This document shows positions 10,620-22,464 of a stretch of DNA of 64,000 nt, in pieces (within the stretch, counting starts at the first letter, position 1; each line of letters starts with the position of its first letter). The position numbers were made by a program, and so were the translations under genes. Under the pieces are notes generated by a model. The model saw nothing but the letters and a program-made list of their open reading frames with translations. It was not told the DNA's origin and searched no databases. Origin of the DNA: Sipunculus nudus (lineage: Eukaryota > Annelida > Sipuncula > Golfingiida > Sipunculidae); NCBI GenBank assembly GCA_026874595.1, contig CM049319.1, positions 56,364,917 to 56,428,916 on the forward strand. Reading direction: 5' to 3'.

Positions 10620-11100
10620 ATCCCACCGCTCTTTGTTCCTCTCTCTTATCCATTCATTCACTCTCTGCCCCTGTCTCTCTCTGTATAATCTTTCTCTTTC
10701 ATTCTCTCTCCCCTCCCTTCGTCTTTCATTCTACCTCTCTGAGTCTCTCTCTATATATATATCCTCTCCTCTTCCCCTCCCTCATTCTAATCCTCACAAT
10801 CTCTTCCCTTTCCTCTCATTCGTTCTCTCTCTCTCTCCTTTTCTCTCTCTCTCTCTCGTTACTACCTCTCTTTTATTTCATCTCTGTTGTTCCCTTACTC
10901 TCTTTTTCTTCCCTCTCTCTCATTCTCTATATCTGTCTATATCTCATCCCCTCTCCCAGACCCCTCTCTCCAGACTTCTTCCTTTCCTTCCTCATTCTCT
11001 CTCTCTCCCCTCCCTTTCTACTCTCATTCTATCTTTCTATCTCTTCTCTCTCTCTCTCTCTCTCTCTCTCCACTTCCTCTCTCATTCTACCTCCCTCATT
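10620..11100. repeat. C+T-rich satellite block 3 (T2 unit)
   Basis: Pyrimidine-rich block with the T2-type order of motifs: TCTCTCCCCTCCCTTCGTC, then a short TATATATATA interruption, then (CT)n and CATCCCCTCTCCCAGACC. Closely matched at 12676-13075, 24165-24720, 34425-34970 and 49090-49690. Confidence 0.88.
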
Positions 11101-12125
11101 TCATCTTATTCTTATTTTGTACACCATTATATAATAATATACACAAAACTTGGCTTTTCAACACGACAACCAGACAACAGCGCCATCTGTCGGGCAGACT
11201 TAGCCTGTTTGTTTATGTGTTGGTCTCTCTTTTTGTATATTCTCTTGGCGCTACTAACTAAGTTCAGTCTGGGAAGTGGGGTCTAAACGATTATAAAACT
11301 ATCACACTTTTAGAACTGTATCTCACACTTTGCACTAGCCAATCACATCAGGACCCAGTCTGGATGAAATGTTCAATGGACATAACACGTTCGCGAGCTA
11401 CTATAGGTTCACCTAACCTGAAGATGGGTAGACCCATTTACCGATCCTCAATGTCTTAGAATCAACTTTCGAAATGGTGAGACAAATCAGATCCAATAAT
11501 CGATTTCGGTTTTTGGTTCGGACCAATCTTGGGATGGGCCAAGTTTATTTGCCGATTGAAAAAAAAAAATTCATGGGAATATTTTTCTAATTTTATCTGT
11601 TGGTCTACTGTATACTGATATTAGTAACGGGTTTATATACATTAATATATCATCAGTATATGAAATAATACTATATAATATACATGTATTTATATATAGT
11701 TTGTAATTTATTGTATCAACTATAAAATCAGACAAACTATTAACTGTTTTAATTTATTTAAAAATTCACGGATGTATAAGGATCGGATATCGGGTCAGAA
11801 CCATCTAAGGATGGGTCAGATCGACTGATGGCTCGTCACATATACACCACATGAAGCCCGTGAATGTGCATTACTCGTCAGCATGACGGTGCTTTATTGC
11901 CCCCAGCAGGGGGTCAGTCGGCCACATGCTGAGACAGTGCTGCAGGCCTTGACCAGATGATTACGTAACCTAGACCGGCTTGTAGACTAGCGGATACTTC
12001 AAACAACTGTGATAAATTACACAGTGTACAAGGGGAAATTATGTTCAGCAATTTTTGAAAAAAAGTCTCTAACTTAAAACATAACATATTAATTAATTAT
12101 TAAAATAAATGTATTAATCTCGACC
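11101..12125. repeat. T2 spacer, short form (copy a)
   Basis: Spacer of the kind found immediately right of H1 modules. The core has CTTGGCTTTTCAACACGACA and CATCTGTCGGGCAGAC; the middle has GATGGGTAGACCCATTTACC; the distal part has CCAGCAGGGGG (about 11903) and GACAGTGCTGCAGGCC (from 11933). It lacks about 320 bp present in the spacers at 24.9, 35.2 and 49.9 kb, with the joint near 11310 between CTGTA and TCTCACAC. The same loss is in the next copy, so it predates the duplication. Confidence 0.85.
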
Positions 12126-13075
12126 AATTCTTTACTTTCATTATATCTCTCTCTATCCTATCCCCTTCATCTCTTTCATTCTATCTCTCTTTTTCGTTCC
12201 TTCATCTCTTAATTTGATGCCATATATTTATATAGATCGCTTTCCTGTCTCTTCCTATTTCATGCTATCTCTCTCTTTCCGCCCCTTCCTCTCTTTCATT
12301 TTATCTCTATCTCTCTATCCCGCATCGCCTCCCTTTCTTTTCTTCTATTTCTCTCTGTATCCAGTTACCAAGCTTCCTTTCTTTCATATATTATATCTGT
12401 ATCTCTATCTCGCCCCCTTCTACTCAATCATTGTCTCTCTGCATGCCTTTCTTTCTCTCGCTCTCTTTCTCTCTCTCCTCTATCATTCTATATCTCTCTC
12501 TATCTCATCCCCTTCCTCTCATTCAGTATATATATCTCTCTGACTCTCTCTTCCCCACTTTCATTCTATCTCTGTTGTCCCCTTGCTCTCTTTTTCTTTT
12601 CTCTCTATTCTGTCCCCTTCCTCTCTCTCTCATTCTATTTATCTTTCAATCTCATCCCCTTCCTCTCATTCATTCTCTCTCCCCTCCCTTCGTCTTTCAT
12701 TCTACCTCTCTGAGTCTCTCTCTATATATATATCCTCTCCTCTTCCCCTCCCTCATTCTAATCCTCACAATCTCTTCCCTTTCCTCTCATTCGTTCTCTC
12801 TCTCTCTCTCCTTTTCTCTCTCTCTCTCTCGTTACTACCTCTCTTTTATTTCATCTCTGTTGTTCCCTTACTCTCTTTTTCTTCCCTCTCTCTCATTCTC
12901 TATATCTGTCTATATCTCATCCCCTCTCCCAGACCCCTCTCTTCAGACTCCTTCCTTTCCTTCCTCATTCTCTCTCTCTCCCCTCCCTTTCTACTCTCAT
13001 TCTATCTTTCTATCTCTTCTCTCTCTCTCTCTCTCTCTCTCCACTTCCTCTCTCATTCTACCTCCCTCATTTCAT
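12126..13075. repeat. C+T-rich satellite block 4, hybrid
   Basis: The left part (12126-12675) is of T1 type, with ATATATTTATATAGATCGC and TTACCAAGCTTCC landmarks. The right part (12676-13075) is of T2 type. The switch at about 12676 is the joint of the 1,971-bp duplication. Confidence 0.85.
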
Positions 13076-14100
13076 CTTATTCTTATTTTGTACACCATTA
13101 TATAATAATATACACAAAACTTGGCTTTTCAACACGACAACCAGACAACAGCGCCATCTGTCGGGCAGACTTAGCCTGTTTGTTTATGTGTTGGTCTCTC
13201 TTTTTGTATATTCTCTTGGCGCTACTAACTAAGTTCAGTCTGGTAAGTGGGGTCTAAACGATTATAAAACTATCACACTTTTAGAACTGTATCTCACACT
13301 TTGCACTAGCCAATCACATCAGGACCCAGTCTGGATGAAATGTTCAATGGACATAACACGTTCGCGAGCTACTATAGGTTCACCTAACCTGAAGATGGGT
13401 AGACCCATTTACCGATCCTCAATGTCTTAGAATCAACTTTCGAAATGGTGAGACAAATCAGATCCAATAATCGATTTCGTTTTTTGGTTCGGACCAATCT
13501 TGGGATGGGCCAAGTTTATTTGCCGATTGAAAAAAAAAAATTCATGGGAATATTTTTCTAATTTTATCTGTTGGTCTACTGTATACTGATATTAGTAACG
13601 GGTTTATATACATTAATATATCATCAGTATATGAAATAATACTATATAATATACATGTATTTATATATAGTTTGTAATTTATTGTATCAACTATAAAATC
13701 AGACAAACTATTAACTGTTTTAATTTATTTAAAAATTCACGGATGTATAAGGATCGGATATCGGGTCAGAACCATCTAAGGATGGGTCAGATCGACTGAT
13801 GGCTCGTCACATATACACCACATGAAGCCCGTGAATGTGCATTACTCGTCAGCATGACGGTGCTTTATTGCCCCCAGCAGGGGGTCAGTCGGCCACATGC
13901 TGAGACAGTGCTGCAGGCCTTGACCAGATGATTACGTAACCTAGACCGGCTTGTAGACTAGCGGATACTTCAAACAACTGTGATAAATTACACAGTGTAC
14001 AAGGGGAAATTATGTTCAGCAATTTTTGAAAAAAAGTCTCTAACTTAAAACATAACATATTAATTAATTATTAAAATAAATGTATTAATCTCGACCAATT
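13076..14100. repeat. T2 spacer, short form (copy b)
   Basis: Near-identical second copy of the spacer at 11101-12125, with the same 320-bp internal loss, the same CCAGCAGGGGG motif (about 13874) and the same GACAGTGCTGCAGGCC (from 13904). No gene is seen. Confidence 0.87.
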
Positions 14101-14830
14101 CTTTACTTTCATTATATCTCTCTCTATCCTATCCCCTTCATCTCTTTCATTCTATCTCTCTTTTTCGTTCCTTCATCTCTTAATTTGATGCCATATATTT
14201 ATATAGATCGCTTTCCTGTCTCTTCCTATTTCATGCTATCTCTCTCTTTCCGCCCCTTCCTCTCTTTCATTTTATCTCTATCTCTCTATCCCGCATCGCC
14301 TCCCTTTCTTTTCTTCTATTTCTCTCTGTATCCAGTTACCAAGCTTCCTTTCTTTCATATATTATATCTGTATCTCTATCTCGCCCCCTTCTACTCAATC
14401 ATTGTCTCTCTGCATGCCTTTCTTTCTCTCGCTCTCTTTCTCTCTCTCCTCTATCATTCTATATCTCTCTCTATCTCATCCCCTTCCTCTCATTCAGTAT
14501 ATATATCTCTCTGACTCTCTCTTCCCCACTTTCATTCTATCTCTGTTGTCCCCTTGCTCTCTTTTTCTTTTCTCTCTATTCTGTCCCCTTCCTCTCTCTC
14601 TCATTCTATTTATCTTTCAATCTCATCCCCTTCCTCTCATTCATTCTCTCTCTCTCTATCCCATCACATCCCCTCTTTCATTCTATCTCTGCTGTTCCGT
14701 TCCTCTGTTTTCTTCTCTCTATTCTGTCCCCTTCATTTCCTCCCTCTCATTCTATATATCTCTACCTCTTCCCTCTCTCTCGCTCACCTGCACTTCCTCT
14801 CCCATTCTCCCACCTAATTCCATTTCATTC
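14101..14830. repeat. C+T-rich satellite block 5 (T1 unit)
   Basis: T1-type block: opens TCATTATATCTCTCTCTATC, includes the ATATATTTATATAGATCGC interruption and TTACCAAGCTTCC, and ends CATTTCATTCTAATG. Same order as at 16110, 26070, 36300, 51020 and 53155. Confidence 0.88.
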
Positions 14831-16110
14831 TAATGAAATTATATGCAGAATTTCTGCTCCATTATTTACAGAACACTGGGCTTTTCGACACGACAACCAG
14901 ACAAGAGCGCCATCTGTCGGACAGATTTAGCCAGTTTGTTAAGGGGTTGGTCTCTCTTTTAGTATCTCTTGGCGCTACTTACAAAGTTCATTCTGGGGAG
15001 TGGGATCTAAACGATTATAACACTATCCAACTATTCAGATCTGTAACACATCTATCAGTGTATAGCTGTGCAATCACCTGTAAAAAGTCTCCCAATATTC
15101 AACCTCGAGTCTAATTCGACCTTCAGTGGTGAAGTATTCACTGTAAATTTCTTGTTGGGGTTTAACAGAGTTTAAAGGTTTATAAATTAATCTGACTTAA
15201 TAATTAAAAATTAAGGAATAAAAAACATAAAGACATACATCAACACAATTACAATGCATGTACAGCCTGATAATATTTTTTTTCTGTAGTTAGCAAATGT
15301 GACCTATTCAAAAATAAAGAAAAAAAATACACACTGGCTAGAGCACACATATGTATGCATTTCTAAATTTTGTCTGTGACGTCACTTTTTGCATCCGCCT
15401 ATCACGTCAGGACCCAAACTGGATGAAATGCTCAATGCACAAAACACGACCGCGAGCAACTTACTATAGGTTTACCTAACCTGAAGATGGGTAGACCCAT
15501 TTACTGATCCCCAATGTCTTAGAAACAACTTTCGAAATGGTGAGATGGGTCAAGCTCATTTATCGTTCCAATATTTCATGGGAATATTTTTTAACTTTTA
15601 TCTGCTGGTATTTGTATACTGATATTAATAATAGGTATACATTTATATATTATCAATATATTAAATAATACTCTATATAATAAACATGTACTTATATATA
15701 GTATGTAATTTATTATATCAATAATGAAAACAGACAAAATTTTAAAATGTTTGAATTTATTAAAACATTCAAGTATGTACATGGATCGGATATCGGGTCA
15801 GAACCACTGATGGCTCGTGACATATACACTACATGGAGGCCGTGCGTGTGCATTACTTGTCAGCATGAGGGTGCTAGTCCCCAGCAGGGGGGTAGTCGGC
15901 CACATGCTGAGACAGTGCTGCAGGCCTTGACCAGATGATTACGTAACGTAGACTGGCTGGCAGACTGGCGGGGTACTTCATACGGCTGTGATAAATGACA
16001 CCGTGTACAACAGCGAAATAATGTCCAGCCCTTTCTGAAAAAAAGCTCTATCATAAAACATAACATAGGTTAATTAATTATTAAAATAAATGTATTAATC
16101 TCGACCAATT
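14831..16110. repeat. T1 spacer
   Basis: The core at 14833-15114 holds a 93-codon frame that recurs in other T1 units. Then follow CRE TGACGTCA (15377-15384), GATGGGTAGACCCATTTACT, an A+T-rich tract, the CTCF-like CCAGCAGGGGGG (near 15882) and GACAGTGCTGCAGGCC (from about 15912). It lacks the 370-bp segment seen at 1320-1690. Confidence 0.85.
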
Positions 16111-16427
16111 CTTTACTTTCATTATATCTCTCTCTATCCTATCCCCTTCATCTCTTTCATTCTATCTCTCTTTTTCGTTCCTTCATCTCTTAATTTGATG
16201 CCATATATTTATATAGATCGCTTTCCTGTCTCTTCCTATTTCATGCTATCTCTCTCTTTCCGCCCCTTCCTCTCTTTCATTTTATCTCTATCTCTCTATC
16301 CCGCATCCCCTGCCTCTCTTTTCTTCTATTTCTCTCTATATCCAGTTACCAAGCTTCCTTTCTTTCATATATTATATCTATCTCTCTATCTCGCCCCCTT
16401 CCACTCAATCATTGTCTCTCTGCATGC

Positions 16428-16468
<41 letters not shown>

Positions 16469-16549
16469 GTCACTGTCCTCTTTCATTCTATATCTGTTGT
16501 TCCCTTCCTCTCTTTTTCTTCTTTTTCTTCTTCTTCTTCTTCTTCTTCT

Positions 16550-16587
<38 letters not shown>

Positions 16588-16965
16588 TCATTCTATATTT
16601 TTCTCTATCTCATCCCCTTCCTCTCATTCAGTATATATATCTCTCTGACTCTCTCCTCCCCACTTTCATTCTATCTCTGTTGTCCCCATGCTCTCTTTTT
16701 CTTTTCTCTCTATTCTGTCCCCTTCCTCTCTCTCATTCCATATATCTCTCAATCTCATCCGCTTCTTCTCATTCATTCTCTCTCTCTCTATCCCATCACA
16801 TCCCCTCTTTCATTCTATCTCTGCTGTTCCGTTCCTCTGTTTTCTTCTCTCTATTCTGTCCCCTTTATTTCCTCCCTCTCATTCTATATATCTCTATCTC
16901 TTCCCTCTCTCTCGCTCACCAACACTTCCTCTCCCATTCTCCCACTTCATTCCATTTCATTCTAA
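16111..16965. repeat. C+T-rich satellite block 6 with a (TTC)n run
   Basis: T1-type block. A (TTC)n microsatellite of about 40 bases lies at about 16517-16554 inside (CT)n runs. Shorter (TTC)n runs are at the same place in the blocks at 36.7, 51.4 and 53.6 kb. Confidence 0.88.
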
Positions 16966-18238
16966 TGAAATTATATACAGAATTTTTACTCCATTATATA
17001 CGGAACACTGGGCTTTTCGACACGACAACCAGACAAGAGCGCCATCTGTCGGACAGATTTAGCCAGTTTGTTAAGGGGTCGGTCTCTCTTTTAGTATCTC
17101 TTGGCGCTACTTACAAAGTTCATTCTGGGGAGTGGGATCTAAACGATTATAACACTATCCAACTATTCAGATCTGTAACACATCTATCAGTGTATAGCTA
17201 TGCAATCACCTGTAAAAAGTCTCCCAATATTCAACCTCTAGTCTAATTCGACCTTCAGTGGTGAAGTATTCACTGTAAATTTCTTGTTGGGGTTTAACAG
17301 AGTTAAAAGGTTTATATATTAATCTGACTTACTAATTAAAAATTAAGGAATAAAAAACATAAAGACATACATCAACACAATGACATATGCATGTATCCCC
17401 TGATAATATTTTTTTCTGTAGTTAGCAAATGTGATCTATTCAAAAATAAAGATTAAAATTACAGACTAGCTAGAGCACACATATGTATGCAATTCTAAAT
17501 TTTGTCTGTGATGTCACTTTTTGCATCCGCCTATCACGTCAGGACCCAATCTGGATGAAATGCTCAATGCACAAAACACGACCGCGAGCAACTTACTATA
17601 GGTTTACCTAACCTGAAGATGGGTAGACCCATTTACCGATCCCCAATGTCTTAGAATCAACTTTCGAAATGGTGAGATGGGTCAAGCTCATTTATCGTTC
17701 CAATATTTCATGGGAATATTTTTTAACTTTTATCTGCTGGTATTTGTATACTGCTATTAATAATAGGTATACATTTATATATTATCAATATATTAAATGA
17801 TACTCTATATAATAAACATGTACTTATATATAGTATGTAATTTATTATATCAATAATGAAAACAGACAAAATTTTAAAATGTTTGAATTTATTAAAACAT
17901 TCAAGTATGTACATGGATCGGATATCGGGTCAGAACCACTGATGGCTCGTGACATATACACTACATGGAGGCCGTGCGTGTGCATTACTTGTCAGCATGA
18001 GGGTGCTAGTCCCCAGCAGGGGGGTAGTCGGCCACATGCTGAGACAGTGCTGCAGGCCTTGACCAGATGATTACGTAACGTAGACTGGCTGGCAGACTGG
18101 CGGGGTACTTCATACGGCTGTGATAAATGACACCGTGTTCAACAGCGAAATAATGTCCAGCCCTTTCTGAAAAAAAGCTCTAACGTAAAACATAACATAG
18201 GTTAATTAATTATAAAAATAAATGTATTAATCTCGACC
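16966..18238. repeat. T1 spacer
   Basis: Same order of landmarks as the spacer at 14831-16110, but the CRE is mutated to TGATGTCA (about 17509). It is closest to the spacer at 26795-28075, at an offset of 9,832 bases. Confidence 0.85.
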
Positions 18239-18659
18239 GATTCTACTCTTTCATTATATCTCTCTCTATCCTATCCCATTCCTCTCCTTTATTCTATATA
18301 TATATCTCTATATCCCGCCCTTTCCTATCATTCATTCTAAATCTCTATCCCGGGTCCCCTTCCTCTCTTTTGTTCTATTTCTCTCTGTACCCCGCCCCCT
18401 TTCTCATTCCTATCTATCTCTCTATTCCGTCACGTCGCCTCTTCCATTCTATCTCTCTCTCTCTCTCTCTATTATCTATCTCTCTACCTCGCCCCCTTCC
18501 TCTGATTCATACTCTCTGTCTCTCTCTCGTCACTGTCGTCTTTCATTCTGTCCTGTTTGTCCCCTTCCTCCTTTTATTCTCGCTCCCTTTTCCGTCCCCT
18601 TCCTCTCTCTCTCATTCTCTCTCTCTCTCTTTTCCGTCCCCTTCCTCTCTTACATTTTA

Positions 18660-18706
<47 letters not shown>

Positions 18707-19440
18707 CGTCCCCTTCCTCACTTTCATTCTATGTATCTCTTTTTCCTGTTTCTTCCTCCTTTCATTCTATCTCTCTCATTCCGCCCCTTCCTCTCTTTCA
18801 TTTTATCTCTATCTCTTTATCCGGCGCCCCCTCCCTCTCTTTTGTTCTATATTTCTCAGTATCCCGTTCCCTTCCTTTCTCTCATTCTCTCTATCTCATC
18901 CCCTTCCTCTGATTCATTGTCTCTCTGCCTCTCTGTCTCTCTCTCTGTCGCCATTGTCCTCTTTCATTCTATCCCGCTCGTCCCGTTCCTCTCTTTCATG
19001 CATTCTCTCTCTTATCCGTCCACTTCCTTTCTTTCATTTTATCTCTCTGTATCACGTCCCCTTCCTCTTGTTCATTATATTCCTCTTTCTATCCCGTCCC
19101 CTTTCTCCTTTTTTTCTGTCGTTATCTTATTCTCTTTCACTCGTTCTCTCTCTGCTTTCTCTCTCCTATTTTCTCTTTGTTTTTTCTCTATCTCGAGTTT
19201 TTCTTTCTTCTCCTTCTTCCTATCTTTCTATCTCTTCTCATTATCAGAGTGATTTTTGTTATCCTGTTCTCTGCAAATCCTATTTTTCTTCAATCTTACT
19301 TGTCTTTCTGTCTCTCTCACTGTTGCTCTTTATGTCTCTCTCTCTCTCTCTCTGTCTCTCACTCTCCCTCTCTCTCTCTCTTGCTCTCACTTTCACTCTC
19401 TCTTTCTCTCCTACTGTACATATACAAACATGTTCTTAAT
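18239..19440. repeat. C+T-rich satellite block 7 leading into H1 module 2
   Basis: Pyrimidine-rich block of a third type, with CCCGGGTCCCC, CCGTCCCCTTCC and TCTCGAGTTTTTC landmarks. Nearly identical to 28080-29265. It ends at the TTAATTGCCTGTTTCATATG boundary of the H1 module. Confidence 0.88.
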
Positions 19441-19481
19441 TGCCTGTTTCATATGTAAAGTTCTTTATTAGAAGTGGGAAG

Positions 19482-19520
<39 letters not shown>

Positions 19521-20444
19521 TCTCCCTTCACGCCCTATTTCTCTCTCTTTTCCTTTTTGCTTTAGTTCCTCTTCTCTTTTTCTTTTCTATCTTCCAGCGT
19601 TTTATTGTTTTCCTTCTGTCCCTCTCATCTACCTATCTCACCCCCTCTGTGTCTCTCTTCCTTTCTGTCTGTATTTTTCTCTTTCTCCCTTAATTTGTCT
19701 GTCTCCTCTTCCTATCTCTCCTCATCTTTTTTTTTCTCTCTCTTTACTCTCTTAACTCCCCCGCCCCAACTATCTCTCTCTCCATTGGGTGTATTTCTTG
19801 TTCTATTGATATTATATTTTTTTAGTTTTACATTATAGAAGAAAAAAACAAAATGCTTTTGAGATATTATAATGTTATATAATCTTAGTCCAATATAAAT
19901 GATTTCCTATTACCGAGTCGTGAAAATATATACCTTTTAAAGTTTAATTGTTTAAAGTGTTAGACAATGAAAGAAAGTTAAAGCATATTTTATACCTGGT
20001 TTACAATTATTATATGCATTATGAGACCTTATATCAATTTTAAACAATATTTTATTGATATAAGATTAAGGGGCCATTGCCAGGGATCGATGTGAAAGGA
20101 TGCAAACGAGTAGAAAAAGTATCAGCACCTGAAAAAAAAGTGTGTAAAATTTGAATAAAAAGTGTCTACTGATACAGAGGCCAGCGGCTGCAGTGGGCTA
20201 TGTGTCATGGGCGCTTCACCTGCTGGATCCCCCGAGTCGGTGTTGATTGTTAACCTTATTGTCAGGTCACGTGCAATGATAAACATTGCACCCGGTTAAC
20301 AGCCGACAGCGTACTTTCTAGCACTCCCGATAAATAATAGTTGATATTTGTTTATTGAATTTATGTTGTTGCACATGCTTAACATACCCCCTCCCTTCCT
20401 TTTATCTTCATATATCCTGTTATACATCCTTTTATATTTCTGCA
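19441..20444. repeat. Left half of H1 module 2, part 1
   Basis: Includes a second C+T-rich stretch (19485-19790), then an A+T-rich region and the conserved G+C-richer island with the hairpin at 20271-20291. It matches 29260-30232 closely and 6331-7110 less closely. A 2-kb transposon cuts the region at 20445. Confidence 0.75.
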
Positions 20445-21182
20445 CACTGTTAAAAATAACCGTAACAATACACACATTATTTGTGTTATTTCACACTGCA
20501 TGTTGCTGTTAGGGAATTTACACCTCTCAGTACAGTTTAAGCACATCTCAGTGCAGTGTTATCAGTGCCCCTCTGCCTGGTTGTCCGCTCACAGGCTGAC
20601 CCGCAGGACAACACACCGCCTTGCACTGTATTTAATTACACACCATAACTTGCACGCGCGTACGCGAAGTCTAACTGACCGTGGCCAGCCCAGCAGGCCA
20701 CCGGCTCACAGGGCTGTGACGTGACTGGTCATGAACTGGGTCAGCGCGGGATTTATAGCGTCGGCTGGACCAGGGTCAACAAGCGCTGTTTTGTCTGCCT
20801 GTGCACTGTACCAAAAATCGCCAGTGTTACCACTGGTTACCGAATTTGCATCCAGTTTCTGTCAATAAGTGAAGACTTCAAGTTCAGTAGGTTTGTATAG
20901 TAATTTATAACTTTGCATAAATTCCTTGATATTTAGATTTCATTTGTCGTGTTCAACAGTGGGCGATAATACGAGAATGTTATACTTATTTAAAGAGCAT
21001 ATATGTACAGGCTGTCTGGGTTCTATATAGACAATCATCTTAACATGTTCTTTTAAAAAACAATGCAGGCCTATCATTCATCAAACTGAACATTACAGCT
21101 TGTTTAGAATTATAGAATTAAAAAAATCTAAAAAAATGAAAAAAGGCTTGACTGTTTTTTTTTTATATTTTTTTCTTGCAGA

Positions 21183-21323
21183 ATGATGGCAGGTATTAAT
21201 CCACCAAGAGGATCACAGGAAAAGAAACCTGGAGGAAAGAGGAGACAAGTTGTCAGTGCAAAAGTTAAAAATCGCTGTGAGAGAATGAAAGACTTTGGAA
21301 ATGAGTGGGGTTTAGAGTATTAA
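21183..21323 (+). CDS. Possible captured exon, 46 codons, unrecognised
   Basis: After TTTTTTTCTTGCAG, a strong splice acceptor ending at 21180, a frame starts MMAGINPPRGSQEKKPGGKR and runs to a TAA at about 21323. It is Lys/Arg-rich and of more ordinary codon composition than its surroundings. An upstream donor candidate is GTAG|GTTTGT near 20892. It lies inside a transposon, followed by a (TA)n run and later a second acceptor (TTTTCTGCAG, near 21930) and AATAAA. I do not recognise the protein; it may be a captured host gene fragment or chance. Confidence 0.3.
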   Translation: MMAGINPPRGSQEKKPGGKRRQVVSAKVKNRCERMKDFGNEWGLEY

Positions 21324-21342
21324 ATGTCCTTATACTCCTCAG

Positions 21343-21344
<2 letters not shown>

Positions 21345-21402
<58 letters not shown>
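21345..21402. repeat. (TA)n microsatellite
   Basis: About 29 uninterrupted TA units just after the 46-codon frame, inside the transposon. Confidence 0.95.
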
Positions 21403-21404
<2 letters not shown>

Positions 21405-22464
21405 CTCAGTGTGTATTTTTGGATTTTTTATTTCATGCAGTTGGAAGACTCAAAAAGATAAAATAAACCTAACATATATATTCCTGAAACTTAACTCTCA
21501 TATGTGATTTCTATTGAACTGTTTTTCTTTTCAGTTGATTTACAAATTTAACGTGTGTAGCTGTTAGATCATTGAACTATTACTCAGGCTTCTTAAAGCA
21601 CAGAATCTTTATATCATTATTATATCTATAATTGAATGTTTTGATAGTAAATAGTGTTTAGCACAAATATGATATATGGTTGTGTTTAAGTTTATTGTAA
21701 GATAGATTAAAAATGAGTTTAGTATTAGGCAGATTAATACAGTATTTTGTCTCAACATTAAGAGCAGCCTATTTTTACCTGCTATTCATGTCCCTTGATC
21801 GAGTGTCTTTTTATTTTATTACATATATTATTACTGCACAGGATAAATTAAGTCGGGTACATTTTCCGCTCAGAATCACCTACATGTGTCCTGAATCTTA
21901 TTGAAACCCTTGTGTTTTTCTTTTCTGCAGGTATTGCAATTTTGAATGCATAGATGTTAATATAATATACACTATGATGTATTTTATACAATATTTTAGA
22001 AATGTAAATAAATGTTTTATTACTTAAATTGGTTGCTCCTTCTCTGTTACTTACAAAAAAGAAATGTAAATGGTTGACACCTTTTTATAGACGAGCTGCA
22101 TGAATGTTCTAATACACCAGCCCTCTGATGCTCGGCCCCCTTCCTCGGGTGTGAAACGGGTATTACACAATTTTAAATTGAAATTTGTGAACCTTTAATT
22201 AAAGCTTACTGTGCCCCTCCCATAATATGTAAAACTACATCCCACTCCCCCTATGAATGTAAAATGTCTGTAAAATGACAGAACAAATAACTGTAAAGTA
22301 CTGGTTATCCCATTGTAAAATTACACTGCAATTCAATGTAAAAATAACATTCAATTGAGATGTAAAATAACACAAATAAATTATTGTAAAATTACATTAC
22401 TATGTAATGTCAACTCTGCTGCCATTGCATTGTAATGTAAATTTACAATCTTTTTTTAACAGTG

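Larger units (their letters stand above)
10703..14644. repeat. 1,971-bp direct tandem duplication
   Basis: Sequence at about 10703-12673 is repeated at about 12674-14644 with a constant offset of 1,971 bases. For example GAGACAGTGC at 11931 and 13902, and the frame start at 12214 and 14185, keep this offset. I noticed only a handful of differences, for example G/T near 11517 versus 13488 and near 11273 versus 13244. Each copy carries a T2 spacer plus part of a T1 C+T block. It is either a very recent duplication or an assembly duplicate. Confidence 0.88.
20445..22464. mobile_element. 2,020-bp CACTG-ended DNA transposon with exon-like interior
   Basis: Ends are CACTGTTAAAAA and TTTTTTTAACAGTG. 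The uninterrupted site in the other modules is TGCACCTTGAG, so the target duplication is CA (20443-20444 and 22465-22466), or GCAC if the ends are taken as ACTGTT and AACAGT. Such ends and short duplications fit CACTA-like or Chapaev-like superfamilies, but I cannot settle which. The right subterminal 250 bp repeats TGTAAAAT and TGTAATTT motifs, probable transposase sites. The interior has a G+C-rich 5' part (20640-20830), a polypyrimidine splice acceptor at about 21170-21180, a 46-codon open exon and an AATAAA at about 22008. No transposase is seen. Confidence 0.8.
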
